Assembly (NCBI GenBank): GCA_964476895.1
Contig: CAYZCS010000001.1
Location: 14,990-78,989 of the forward strand
Source: JALYJZ01 sp964476895
GTDB lineage: Bacteria > Patescibacteriota > SICC01
Length of the DNA: 64,000 nt
Reading direction: 5' to 3'
Each line of letters begins with the position of its first letter. Position 1 is the stretch's first letter. Below, in pieces: positions 9,082 through 15,747 of the stretch. The position numbers were made by a program, and so were the translations under genes. The notes under the pieces were generated by a model. The model saw only the letters and a list, made by a program, of their open reading frames with translations. It searched no databases and was not told where the DNA came from.

Positions 9082-9098
9082 AAGATTGATACCATTAT
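9070..9098 (+). promoter_or_regulatory. Promoter of the small membrane protein cluster
   Basis: TTGAGC (9070-9075) and CATTAT (9093-9098) are 17 bp apart. This gives a leader of about 45 nt before ATG 9151 with a GGGAGG ribosome-binding site. Confidence 0.45.
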
Positions 9099-9150
9099 CC
9101 GTCGTTCGCAGGTCCAGGTAAAACGTTCGTTCACAATTAAGGGAGGACCC

Positions 9151-9306
9151 ATGAGTTCCAGGAACAACGGCAGCCACAGCGCTGACGGCTTGGTGTTGGT
9201 CGCGCTCCTCGTCATCATCGTATCCGTAGCGTTTGCCGTATCCATGGCCGCGGACAGCGACAGCGGCTCGATCCTGCCTCACTACGTCGTCGCCGTGCCA
9301 ATCTGA
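9151..9306 (+). CDS. Small single-span membrane protein (51 aa)
   Basis: 51 residues starting at ATG 9151 with a strong Shine-Dalgarno (GGGAGG, 5 nt upstream). A short polar N-terminus (MSSRNNGSHSADG) is followed by one hydrophobic helix (about 14-33, LVLVALLVIIVSVAFAVSM) and a short polar C-terminus. It is the first of three consecutive tiny membrane-protein genes on this strand. No family is recognised; the call rests on the ribosome-binding site, the hydrophobic helix and the tandem organisation. Confidence 0.55.
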   Translation: MSSRNNGSHSADGLVLVALLVIIVSVAFAVSMAADSDSGSILPHYVVAVPI

Positions 9307-9363
9307 CCAACGTTCGTTCACAACCGACGGATCACCGGCAACAGCCGGAGAAAGGGATTTCCC

Positions 9364-9522
9364 ATGGACCGGAAAGACCACGGCAGCTTCACCGGCATGT
9401 CGCCGACCGTCGTGATCATCGGCATCGTCTGCTTCGTGATCCTCCTGATCGCCCTCGGCGTGGGCATCGAGGACCAGTACGGCACGCCACACGACCCGGC
9501 GCCTCCGGCGCAGACCCGGTAA
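9364..9522 (+). CDS. Small single-span membrane protein (52 aa)
   Basis: 52 residues from ATG 9364 to TAA 9522. The N-terminus MDRKDHGSFTGMSPT precedes one hydrophobic helix (about 16-34, VVIIGIVCFVILLIALGVG), then an acidic/Pro-rich tail. A GGAGAAAGG sequence precedes the start. It has the same layout as its neighbours (short polar N-terminus, one helix, short tail), and the spacer before it repeats the phrase 'aacgttcgttcacaa' found ahead of the first member. Function unknown. Confidence 0.5.
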   Translation: MDRKDHGSFTGMSPTVVIIGIVCFVILLIALGVGIEDQYGTPHDPAPPAQTR

Positions 9523-9543
9523 CCGCGCAACCAAGGAGATCCA

Positions 9544-9651
9544 ATGAACGAGAAAAGGGCGTTCGAAGCGCTCGGCTTTCTGCTCCTCATCGGGGGTGGT
9601 GTCATCTGCATCGGCATCGTCCTTCTGACAACCGCCGGTTGCGGTTCCTGA
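9544..9651 (+). CDS. Small membrane protein (35 aa)
   Basis: 35 residues from ATG 9544 to TGA 9651, with AAGGAG placed 6-7 nt upstream. Sequence: MNEKRAFEALG then a hydrophobic stretch (LLLIGGGVICIGIVLL) ending TTAGCGS. It is the last gene before a strong hairpin terminator at 9667-9713, which supports a three-gene transcript 9151-9651. No family recognised. Confidence 0.45.
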   Translation: MNEKRAFEALGFLLLIGGGVICIGIVLLTTAGCGS

Positions 9652-9666
9652 CATCCCCACACCGGC

Positions 9667-9713
9667 AAACCCCTGACCCACCAACGTCCGCAAGGACATG
9701 GGTCAGGGGTTTC
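9667..9713 (+). terminator. Hairpin terminator, copy 1 of a repeated type
   Basis: Arms AACCCCTGACCCA and TGGGTCAGGGGTT enclose an inner GTCC/GGAC stem and are followed by TTTCTATTT. Near-identical hairpins close two other units at 11886 and 12366. Confidence 0.8.
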
Positions 9714-9736
9714 TATTTGCCTATCCGGAATTCAGG

Positions 9737-9742
9737 CATAAT
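9737..9742 (+). promoter_or_regulatory. -10 box (CATAAT) of smpB
   Basis: CATAAT ends six bases before ATG 9749, and GAATTCAGG lies just upstream. The same block is copied at about 12443-12462. Confidence 0.55.
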
Positions 9743-9748
9743 CGAGGC

Positions 9749-10198
9749 ATGAAGGTCATCGCGAAGAACCGGCGGGCCCGGCACGACTACATCCTCGAAC
9801 AGACGTACGAGGCGGGCTTGGCGCTGACCGGCGCCGAGGTGAAGTCGATCAAGGCGAGCGACATCTCGATCCAGGAAGCATACGTGATCATCCGCGGCGG
9901 CGAGGCGTACCTGCTCGGGGCGCACGTGAAGCCGTGGCACGGCGCCGACGGCGAACCCGACCCTACCCGGACCCGGAAGCTCCTGCTCCACCGCCGCGAA
10001 CTGGACAAGCTGGTCGGCGCGACCAAGGAAAAGGGCCGCACCCTCGTGCCGGTCACGGTCGGGCTCAGCAAAGGTCTGGTCAAGCTCGAGATCGCGCTCG
10101 CCCGCGGCAAGAAGATCCACGACAAACGCGAGACGCTCAAGCGCCGCCAGGCCGACCGCGAGGCCGCCCAAGCGGTCAAGCGTGCCACGAAAAGCTAG
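9749..10198 (+). CDS. smpB: SsrA-binding protein SmpB
   Basis: 149 residues. Binds tmRNA and delivers it to stalled ribosomes for trans-translation. The N-terminus MKVIAKNRRARHDYILEQTYEAGL then LTGAEVKSIKASDISIQEAYV is the standard SmpB OB-fold start. RKLLLHRRELDKL and the basic tail GKKIHDKRETLKRRQADRE, which folds into the decoding site, are both present. The start is fixed by family alignment and by a -10 box six bases upstream. Its partner ssrA is about 5.5 kb downstream on the same strand. A truncated copy of its 5' end lies at 12463. Confidence 0.97.
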   Translation: MKVIAKNRRARHDYILEQTYEAGLALTGAEVKSIKASDISIQEAYVIIRGGEAYLLGAHVKPWHGADGEPDPTRTRKLLLHRRELDKLVGATKEKGRTLVPVTVGLSKGLVKLEIALARGKKIHDKRETLKRRQADREAAQAVKRATKS

Positions 10199-10202
10199 TC
10201 CA

Positions 10203-10230
10203 TTGACAAACTTCTGAGAATCCGTAGACT
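10203..10230 (+). promoter_or_regulatory. Promoter of the 153-aa acidic protein
   Basis: TTGACA (10203-10208) and TAGACT (10225-10230) are 16 bp apart. Initiation would fall at or just before GTG 10239, giving an almost leaderless mRNA. Confidence 0.6.
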
Positions 10231-10238
10231 TGGATATC

Positions 10239-10700
10239 GTGAGCCTACGATCCGCATCCCCCGACTCCGAACCGGGGTCGAGACCCGACCTCGACCTCGA
10301 ACCTGCCGCCGAGACCGCGGCGGGAGGCGAAGCGTTCCCCGCGGAGCCAGGCATCCCCATCGAGCCAGCCGGCGAAGACAGCGGTGAATCGAGCCCTGAC
10401 GCCGACATCGTCGCCCCGGAACCGCTTGGCAAACTGGATCCGGACAGTTTCCGCGGGCGGTCCGAGACCCGGGCCAGTGCGACGAGCGGCCCGCAGTTGG
10501 AGCGCCTACTGGAGACGTTCCCATCAGGAGTCGGGCGCTACTTCCGCGAACGCACGGATGCCCGGACCGGCAAGAAGGGGCCCGGGCCCCTTCCCCGTGC
10601 ACCGCTCAGTGGCCGCGGCACAGACGCGATCATGCGGGTCAAGAAAGCCCGGAAATACCTGGAAGACCGGGCTACGCCACGCGACGAAGCGGATAAATAG
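10239..10700 (+). CDS. Hypothetical acidic, probably disordered protein
   Basis: 153 residues from GTG 10239; TTG 10230 is an alternative, but it overlaps the -10 box. Residues 1-75 are rich in Glu, Asp, Pro, Ala and Ser and look disordered. The C-terminal part is basic (GRYFRERTDARTGKKG, AIMRVKKARKYLEDRA). No hydrophobic segment and no recognisable domain. Its last 29 bp overlap the convergent gene at 10672. Function unknown. Confidence 0.55.
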   Translation: MSLRSASPDSEPGSRPDLDLEPAAETAAGGEAFPAEPGIPIEPAGEDSGESSPDADIVAPEPLGKLDPDSFRGRSETRASATSGPQLERLLETFPSGVGRYFRERTDARTGKKGPGPLPRAPLSGRGTDAIMRVKKARKYLEDRATPRDEADK

Positions 10701-11316
10701 CGCCGTCGAACGGCTCATCCAGCCGGTACTGCCGCTGTTCCGCGGTCGTGCCGTCGAAGCGTAACGCGAGCGCGGTGTCGGGGCTCGGTGCCGTCGAGAG
10801 CATCAGCTCGCTATCCTCAAACCACTCGGAATCCCGGTCCAGCAGGTAGTACAGCTCGGGCGCGTTCGCCAGCACGAGCGGTTCCGCGGGATTACCCGGC
10901 AGGTCCATCCGGAGCATGCCCAGGCTCGTGAAGAAATCGGCTGCCGTTTCCGGCTCCGAACTCATGCACCGCCGGGCGATCTCCCCTGCATCCAGCGGTT
11001 CCTCATAGACGGCGTACCAGCCCGGACCGCTGACTGCCTGGTCGAAGACGTCGCTCCACCGTTCGGGAACCGGCCGGTCATTGCGTCGGAACGGCACGAA
11101 CCGGACCCGCACGCCGTGCTCCTCGAACCGCTCCAGGTCGCCGTCATGGAAGCGCCGCGGCAACCGGCTGATCGCCGTGATGTCGAGCACCCGGCTGGCC
11201 CGCTCGAGTTCCCGTGCCTCCAGCGATTCCACGAAGTAGCGCTCCTGCACCGGTTGGAGCCCGGTGAGCTCCTCGTCCGGATCGAATCCGTGGTCTGGCG
11301 TAGGTTCGTCGATCAT
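10672..11316 (-). CDS. Hypothetical cytosolic protein
   Basis: 214 residues starting at ATG 11316, which has AAGGA six to nine bases upstream; the longer open frame to 11496 lacks a start signal. The sequence is acidic and globular (ERYFVESLEARELERAS, YAVYEEPLDAGEIARRC, LYYLLDRDSEWFEDSELML) with no membrane segment. No family recognised. It overlaps the convergent upstream gene by 29 bp at the 3' end. Confidence 0.6.
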   Translation of the reverse strand: MIDEPTPDHGFDPDEELTGLQPVQERYFVESLEARELERASRVLDITAISRLPRRFHDGDLERFEEHGVRVRFVPFRRNDRPVPERWSDVFDQAVSGPGWYAVYEEPLDAGEIARRCMSSEPETAADFFTSLGMLRMDLPGNPAEPLVLANAPELYYLLDRDSEWFEDSELMLSTAPSPDTALALRFDGTTAEQRQYRLDEPFDGAIYPLRRVA

Positions 11317-11479
11317 GGTGTTCCTTGGTTCCGCAAAGTGACGGCGTGCGGGTGACACCCCTTGATACCGCGCTTTGGAAAAGTCGTCAACCGCTGTGCG
11401 GGGCGCGCGGCGGCAAGCTGGAAAATCTCCGGACCGCCCGGGCCGCGGGCCAGGAATCTCTTTTTTGGGAACATCAGCC

Positions 11480-11508
11480 TTGCGGCGCAATCCCAAATTC
11501 CTTACAAT
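11480..11508 (+). promoter_or_regulatory. Promoter of the 82-aa membrane protein
   Basis: TTGCGG (11480-11485) and TACAAT (11503-11508) are 17 bp apart. The predicted leader of about 60 nt holds a small stem (TAGCCG..CGGTAGCTA) followed by TTAACA. Confidence 0.6.
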
Positions 11509-11575
11509 GCAGTCACTTTTTAGCCGTATCGGTAGCTACTTAACAACCAGGGAACAGGCACGAAAGGAAATCATC

Positions 11576-11824
11576 GTGGGAGACGAACGGAGCCCCTCCG
11601 AAATAGAAGCAGACAAGAGGAAACAGGAACGATGGTACAGGGAGCACATGAGGGAGGAGCAAAGAAGAAGAGACAGGGGAGAACCGACCCATCAAGAGAT
11701 ATGGGAACAGAAACAACGCAAAGAGTCCATAAAAGCGTTCGTGCAAGTCGGGAGCGGGGTGGTGGCAATCTTGATCATCATCGGTTCCATCGTGTGGGCC
11801 GGCGTGGAGCTGTTCACCGGTTGA
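11576..11824 (+). CDS. Small charged single-span membrane protein
   Basis: 82 residues from GTG 11576, chosen because AAAGGAAA lies about six bases upstream and a promoter maps about 70 bp upstream; the ATG at 11507 overlaps the -10 box. The first 55 residues are highly charged and helical (SEIEADKRKQERWYREHMRE, RRRDRGEPTHQEIWEQKQRK), and one C-terminal membrane helix follows (about 57-78, VGSGVVAILIIIGSIVWAGV). The base composition is richer in A than its neighbours. Followed by terminator copy 2. Confidence 0.6.
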   Translation: MGDERSPSEIEADKRKQERWYREHMREEQRRRDRGEPTHQEIWEQKQRKESIKAFVQVGSGVVAILIIIGSIVWAGVELFTG

Positions 11825-11885
11825 TTGACACTATGCGCGTCACCGCAGAAGTAATCCGCGTCCGAAGCCCTCGCCGTCAATCAAT

Positions 11886-11940
11886 ACCCCCCTGACCCAC
11901 CAACGGTTCTTACGGACCAAGGGTCAGGGGGTTTCATTTT
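11886..11940 (+). terminator. Hairpin terminator, copy 2 of a repeated type
   Basis: ACCCCCCTGACCC pairs with GGGTCAGGGGGTTT around an inner GGTTC/GGACC stem, followed by TTTCATTTT. Same design as the hairpins at 9667 and 12366. Confidence 0.8.
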
Positions 11941-11952
11941 GGCAGATTGTCG

Positions 11953-11981
11953 TTGTCCGCCTGCAGACGACGCTGTACAAT
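11953..11981 (+). promoter_or_regulatory. Promoter of the 103-aa membrane protein
   Basis: TTGTCC (11953-11958) and TACAAT (11976-11981) are 17 bp apart. The leader begins with a CTGACT/AGTCAG hairpin followed by ATTAACA (12008-12014). Confidence 0.6.
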
Positions 11982-12045
11982 GGCTGACTCGACAGTCAGG
12001 TAGCTTCATTAACAATCCGCAAACCACCAATGGGGAGAGATACAC

Positions 12046-12357
12046 ATGGGCCTTGAGGCCGGTAACGAGCACCACTACACTGGGGGGCCGGAACAGTGGC
12101 AACCCTCACCTTCACCCAGCATTCCCGCGGTGTTCTTCGGAATCATATTCCTGGCGGGTTTCTTTTTCTTCTTTCTGATGCTCACGTCGGCGCTCCTGAT
12201 CCATATCCTCGGCGAAATCACGCCGCTGAGCAGCGAAGGCATTCAAGGATCGGTCGGGAGCATCATCCTCGTCGTGAACGGGATCCTGGCCGGTATCGGA
12301 GCACTGTATATCGGAATAACCTACGCAGCAGAAGAAAGAGGCAAAAGCTCTGCATAA
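12046..12357 (+). CDS. Small two-span membrane protein
   Basis: 103 residues from ATG 12046, preceded by GGGGAGAG. A polar N-terminus (about 1-27) is followed by a very hydrophobic helix with consecutive phenylalanines (about 28-52, FFGIIFLAGFFFFFLML) and a second helix (about 70-93, IILVVNGILAGIGALYIGI). The tail is short and charged. No family recognised. It lies between two copies of the same terminator and has the same hairpin/ATTAACA leader as several other small genes here. Confidence 0.6.
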   Translation: MGLEAGNEHHYTGGPEQWQPSPSPSIPAVFFGIIFLAGFFFFFLMLTSALLIHILGEITPLSSEGIQGSVGSIILVVNGILAGIGALYIGITYAAEERGKSSA

Positions 12358-12365
12358 GAACACTT

Positions 12366-12417
12366 CCCCTGACCCACCAACGGTTCTTACGAACCACGGG
12401 TCAGGGGGTTCTTTTTG
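12366..12417 (+). terminator. Hairpin terminator, copy 3 of a repeated type
   Basis: CCCCTGACCC pairs with GGGTCAGGGG around a perfect inner GGTTC/GAACC stem, followed by TTCTTTTT. It precedes an smpB-like fragment just as copy 1 precedes smpB. Confidence 0.85.
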
Positions 12418-12462
12418 CAAGGCGAGTCTCGGCCGAACCCGGAATTCAGGCGTAATCGAACC

Positions 12463-12537
12463 ATGAACGCCGAGAACCGGCGCGACCGGAAGGACTATCT
12501 GCTTGAGCAGACGTTCGAGGCGGGTATCGCGCCGTCG
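12463..12537 (+). pseudogene. 5' fragment of a duplicated smpB
   Basis: ATG 12463 begins MNAENRRDRKDYLLEQTFEAG, closely matching the SmpB N-terminus (MKVIAKNRRARHDYILEQTYEAG). The upstream GAATTCAGGCGTAATCGAACC matches the smpB promoter block at 9730-9748. Similarity stops after about 25 codons, where the reading frame runs into the antisense of the PurN-like gene. This is a truncated gene copy, not a functional second SmpB. The duplication also appears to include the terminator upstream. Confidence 0.8.
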
Positions 12538-12543
12538 AACGGC

Positions 12544-13209
12544 CTACCCGCGGTGCGGAGTACGCGCGCCGGCGACCGTGCAGATCTCGGCGAGGGCGCG
12601 GGTCAGCGCCTTGTGCTCCGCCGGCTTGATCCGGGCGTAGAGCTTCTCGACCGTGTCGCCGTCTTTCACGTCCACCATCGCCCGCTGGAACACCGGCCCC
12701 ACACCGCCGTCCGGCGTGTGCGCGAAGACGCTCGAACCCGCCCACTTTTGTCCGGCCGCCAGCACCGCCTGGATCGCGTTCTCGCCAGCCAGGCCCAGGC
12801 ACGGGTCGGCGAAGTTGCCGTCCGGCAGCTTGAACTTGTGATAGCCCGGGTCGGGGATGAGTCCCGGATGCACCGAGAGCACCCGCCACGGGAAGTACTT
12901 ATGGAAGGCTTCGGAGAGGTCGTACGTCCAGCCCGCCAGGACGACCAGGTCCGGGGCATAGCGCTGGAGCTTGTGGGCCAGGTCCTCCTCGTAGTGCGCG
13001 CGGGGCTTCCCGTGCGCGGCGTAGTCCGCGTGGTCCAGCACGACGGTCGGCACGTCCGCCTCGCGGGCACGCACCAGGCCGTAGGCGCTCTCCTTGTCCG
13101 ACGCCACCGCCACGACCTGGCCGTCGAACCGCTCGGCCTGGCCGTCCAGCATGGCCTGCAGGTTGGAGCCGCCGCTTTTGTTCGAGATCAGTACCGCGAT
13201 GCGTTTCAT
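12544..13209 (-). CDS. PurN-like formyltransferase-fold protein
   Basis: 221 residues starting at ATG 13209. The opening MKRIAVLISNKSGGSNLQAML and DLVVLAGWTYDL match the Rossmann-like fold of phosphoribosylglycinamide formyltransferase, which in purine synthesis uses 10-formyl-THF. The catalytic region reads LSVHPGLIPD where PurN has NIHPSLLP: His114 is present, but the catalytic Asn is Ser112. The later PDGGVGPVFQRAMV region corresponds to the conserved Asp loop. The Asn substitution and the longer YHKFKLPDGNFADPCLGL insertion leave the true substrate open. No obvious Shine-Dalgarno or correctly spaced -10 box. No other purine genes are nearby. Confidence 0.75.
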   Translation of the reverse strand: MKRIAVLISNKSGGSNLQAMLDGQAERFDGQVVAVASDKESAYGLVRAREADVPTVVLDHADYAAHGKPRAHYEEDLAHKLQRYAPDLVVLAGWTYDLSEAFHKYFPWRVLSVHPGLIPDPGYHKFKLPDGNFADPCLGLAGENAIQAVLAAGQKWAGSSVFAHTPDGGVGPVFQRAMVDVKDGDTVEKLYARIKPAEHKALTRALAEICTVAGARTPHRG

Positions 13210-13309
13210 GTGGTGTGGGTTTTCGGCGGATCCATGCGTGGACCTGCCGTTTGCCGTCATGATAGCACGCCTGGGCGTGGCTGGCGGTGCCACGCCGAGC
13301 GGTCTCTGC

Positions 13310-13315
13310 TAGGCT
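13310..13315 (+). promoter_or_regulatory. -10 box (TAGGCT) of the ABM-like gene
   Basis: TAGGCT ends six bases before ATG 13322; leaderless arrangement. Confidence 0.5.
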
Positions 13316-13321
13316 CTAGGC

Positions 13322-13627
13322 ATGCCCCAGGGACCTTCGATGCTGATCCAGTACATCGTCCGGACCGGCGAGGAAGCGGCCGTGAAAACGGCGGTCGAGC
13401 GGTTCGTCGCGGCGATCGCCGAGCATGAGCCGGAGACCCGTTACGAGTCGTGGCTCAAGGAAGACGGGCGCTCGTTCGCGCACCTGATGACGTTTGCCGA
13501 CGCGGCCGCGCAGGAGCGGCACAAGGGCGCCGACTACACCAAGGAATTTGTCGCCGTGCTGTACCCGGCGTGCGAGGAAGAGCCGACGTACGAACCGGTG
13601 ACGTTAGTCGCGTCAGCCCGCGAGTAG
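13322..13627 (+). CDS. Antibiotic biosynthesis monooxygenase (ABM)-like small protein
   Basis: 101 residues. The pattern MLIQYIVRTGEEAAVKTAVERFVAAI, YESWLKEDGRSFAHLMTF and AQERHKGADYTKEFVAVLYP is that of a ferredoxin-like dimeric alpha/beta barrel of about 100 residues (ABM/YgiN-like). Such proteins act as small oxygenases or stress proteins, but the fold does not fix a reaction. A -10 box six bases before ATG 13322 supports the start. Its 3' end overlaps the convergent decarboxylase gene by 15 bp. Confidence 0.65.
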   Translation: MPQGPSMLIQYIVRTGEEAAVKTAVERFVAAIAEHEPETRYESWLKEDGRSFAHLMTFADAAAQERHKGADYTKEFVAVLYPACEEEPTYEPVTLVASARE

Positions 13628-14782
13628 CTTCCCTGCCTCGGTGATCACGGCGACCTTCGGGAGCGGCCGCGCGTTGTAGGTAGAGGCCATCGTCTCGCCG
13701 TACGCGCCGGCGGTGCGGATCGCGAGAAGGTCGCCGATCCGGGGCGCCGGAAGCGGGCGGTCCTTCGCGAAGACGTCCCCCGATTCGCAGACGTTCCCCG
13801 CCACCGTGACCCTCCGGCGGCGGCCGCGCGGATTGGTCGCATTCTCGATGTGGTGGTACGAGCCGTACATCGCCGGGCGCAGCAGCTGGTTGAAGCCGGA
13901 ATCCACGCCCACGAACGTCTTGTGCGGCGTGACCTTGTAGTCGGTCACGGTCACGAGGAGCGTCCCAGCTTCCGCCACCAGGTAGCGGCCAGGCTCGAAT
14001 GCCAGCCGTGGTTCGTAGCCCGCTTCTGCCGTGAACGCCGCCATCGTCTTGTCTATCAGTTTGCCAAGCTCCGAAATGTTCAGCCGCGGCTCGCCGGGCT
14101 GGTACGGCACGCCGAATCCCCCGCCGAAGTCGATATAGTCGAGCGTGTCGAACTGCCGCGCGGTACCGAGCAGCGCCCGCATCGCTTTGGCGAACAGCGG
14201 CGGATCCAGTACGTTCGAGCCGATGTGCTGGTGGATGCCGCTGATCTTCCGGCCGTACTTCGCGGCGATCCGCTTGGCATCCTTCACCTGGCCGGGATCG
14301 ATCCCGAACTTGCTGTCCGGCCCGCCGGTCATCACGTGTTTGTGGTGTCCGCCGCCGATCCCCTGGTTGATCCGCACGCCGAGCGGCCGGCGCTTGGGGA
14401 GCCGCTTCGCGAGGTATTCGAGCTGGTGGAGCGAATCCGCGTTCACGGTGGCGCCGCCGCGGATGGCCGCGTCCAGGTCCGCCGGACTCGCGCTGGCACA
14501 GGTGAACGCGATCTGCTTCGGCGTGAAGCCGGCCTGCTTCGCCAGCTGCACCTCGCCCGGGCTGACCGTTTCCACGTCCGCACCGAGCCGCCGGAGGAGC
14601 CGGAGCACCCGCGGGTTCGCGTTCGCCTTCATCGCGTAGTGGATCTCAAGCTTCGGGTAACGGATCGCACGGGCCAACTCGCGGTACCGATCCGCGATCA
14701 CGCGCTCGTCGTACACGTAGAGCGGCGTGCCGAACCGCTTCGCCGCCCGCTTCAGTTCGGTAAGTCCGGTCGCCTCACGCAT
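13613..14782 (-). CDS. lysA: LysA-type PLP-dependent decarboxylase (probable diaminopimelate decarboxylase)
   Basis: 389 residues. Fold-type III enzyme; the usual reaction is decarboxylation of meso-diaminopimelate to lysine. HYAMKANANP holds the PLP lysine. SPGEVQLA, HQHIGSNVLDP, the phosphate-binding FGGGFGVPY, EPGRYLVAEAG and the active-site GNVCESGDVF, followed by GAYGETMASTYNARPLP, are all present in family order. The start ATG 14782 (MREATGLTEL) has a CAGAAT -10-like box exactly six bases upstream; the longer open frame is not supported. Close relatives act on other substrates, so specificity for DAP is likely but unproven. No other lysine genes are nearby. Confidence 0.88.
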   Translation of the reverse strand: MREATGLTELKRAAKRFGTPLYVYDERVIADRYRELARAIRYPKLEIHYAMKANANPRVLRLLRRLGADVETVSPGEVQLAKQAGFTPKQIAFTCASASPADLDAAIRGGATVNADSLHQLEYLAKRLPKRRPLGVRINQGIGGGHHKHVMTGGPDSKFGIDPGQVKDAKRIAAKYGRKISGIHQHIGSNVLDPPLFAKAMRALLGTARQFDTLDYIDFGGGFGVPYQPGEPRLNISELGKLIDKTMAAFTAEAGYEPRLAFEPGRYLVAEAGTLLVTVTDYKVTPHKTFVGVDSGFNQLLRPAMYGSYHHIENATNPRGRRRRVTVAGNVCESGDVFAKDRPLPAPRIGDLLAIRTAGAYGETMASTYNARPLPKVAVITEAGKLLAG

Positions 14783-14788
14783 GCGTCC

Positions 14789-14794
14789 ATTCTG
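14789..14794 (-). promoter_or_regulatory. -10-like box (CAGAAT) of the LysA-type gene
   Basis: CAGAAT on the minus strand is six bases from ATG 14782. It is weaker than the consensus, but its spacing matches the window-wide pattern. Confidence 0.4.
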
Positions 14795-14849
14795 GCATAT
14801 TATTAAGCGTCGCCCGCTGTTTACCTTCAAAACAAGAGAAAGGATCCGC

Positions 14850-15035
14850 ATGGAGACGGAGATACTAGGTATCGTCACGATGGACGAGCAAGGAAGAGTC
14901 ACCCTCGACGGCAGGCAGCTGCCGCTTGGCGCCGGCGATGCTTTCACGGCCACTGGAGCACCCCGCTTGGTTTACTTTTTGCCTTTATTAAGTAATATAT
15001 CTAGCTATGCCTTATCCAGAGCTGTCCGCTTATAG
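14850..15035 (+). CDS. Possible small protein, weakly AbrB-like N-terminus
   Basis: 61 residues from ATG 14850, with GAGAAAGGA upstream. The first 35 residues (GIVTMDEQGRVTLDG, LPLGAGDAF) loosely resemble the AbrB/MazE swapped-hairpin pattern. The remainder (LVYFLPLLSNISS) is hydrophobic and overlaps the promoter and first codons of the methyltransferase. It may be a real short gene or a truncated remnant; the ribosome-binding site is its main support. Confidence 0.4.
   Translation: METEILGIVTMDEQGRVTLDGRQLPLGAGDAFTATGAPRLVYFLPLLSNISSYALSRAVRL
14993..14998 (+). promoter_or_regulatory. -10 box (TAATAT) of the methyltransferase gene
   Basis: TAATAT lies eight bases before ATG 15007, with TTTACT 16 bp upstream (14971-14976). 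The leader would be at most two bases. Confidence 0.55.
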
Positions 15036-15714
15036 CCAAGAAGACCCTCCCGACCGCTTTCAACATCGACTGGAAGACGATGTACTACGCACTTGCTTCG
15101 GCGAGCGTTCCGGTTATTTCCGAACTGAGATAAATCGGTCAATCGATTGCTATGCAATGGATTTCTGTGAAAACGCTTCTTTGCTGCGTGAAGCACGGAA
15201 GCATCTCGAGGAGACAGGGAGCATCGCGGTCTTGGACGTGGGTTGTGGCACAGGCCAAGCGCTATGGAGTTTCCGAGAGTATCTTACACGCCGTGACGAC
15301 TACGAACCGGACGATCGGCTCACCTTGGTGGGCATCAACATAGACGATTTTCGCAACGAAGCGGAGAGATGGAAACCCCGTAAAGCAATCAAGGAAGGAA
15401 TCATTGATTACATTGTCGGTGATGCGCGGATCGTGACGCCACGTCAGGAATTCGACATCATTTTTTGCTACGAGGTGCTGATCCACATGTCCGATGAGGA
15501 TGCGGCGGCGGTCCTTCGAAACACAGAACGAGCGCTTAAGCCGGGCGGCACCATGTACTTCGGATTCCATCTCGAGCAACTTGAAAGTGAAACGATTGCC
15601 GAATACCTCAGGGAACTGAGAGGGTCGGGTGAGGTAGCGGAAAATCTCGTAGAGAATGAATTCAGCACGACACGTGCGTTCGTGACGTTTAAGAAAGCCG
15701 CCTCCGACCATTGA
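15007..15714 (+). CDS. Class I SAM-dependent methyltransferase
   Basis: 235 residues. The Rossmann core shows motif I (VLDVGCGTGQAL), an acidic post-I strand (LVGINID), DYIVGDARIV, motif IV (FDIIFCYEVLIHM) and ALKPGGTMYFGF, in the order of Methyltransf_11/25-type enzymes. The N-terminal 60 residues (DRFQHRLEDDVLRTCFGERSGYFRTEIN) are unassigned and may form the substrate pocket. The substrate is unknown. A TAATAT box eight bases upstream predicts an almost leaderless mRNA. It ends just before the tmRNA promoter. Confidence 0.82.
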   Translation: MPYPELSAYSQEDPPDRFQHRLEDDVLRTCFGERSGYFRTEINRSIDCYAMDFCENASLLREARKHLEETGSIAVLDVGCGTGQALWSFREYLTRRDDYEPDDRLTLVGINIDDFRNEAERWKPRKAIKEGIIDYIVGDARIVTPRQEFDIIFCYEVLIHMSDEDAAAVLRNTERALKPGGTMYFGFHLEQLESETIAEYLRELRGSGEVAENLVENEFSTTRAFVTFKKAASDH

Positions 15715-15739
15715 CTTTCCCGCCTAACAATCGTACAAT
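15711..15739 (+). promoter_or_regulatory. Promoter of ssrA
   Basis: TTGACT (15711-15716) and TACAAT (15734-15739) are 17 bp apart. The mature tmRNA 5' end at 15748 falls at the expected initiation distance. The -35 overlaps the stop codon of the methyltransferase gene. Confidence 0.8.
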
Positions 15740-15747
15740 CCGCGCAC

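Noticed and set aside
9082..9699. N-terminal extension of argS to 9699
   Set aside because: The extension reads as Asp/Arg-rich nonsense and overlaps three small genes on the other strand; the family start is ATG 9081.
12415..13428. 337-residue plus-strand open frame starting near the smpB fragment
   Set aside because: Only the first 25 codons after 12463 match SmpB; the rest is antisense to the PurN-like gene.
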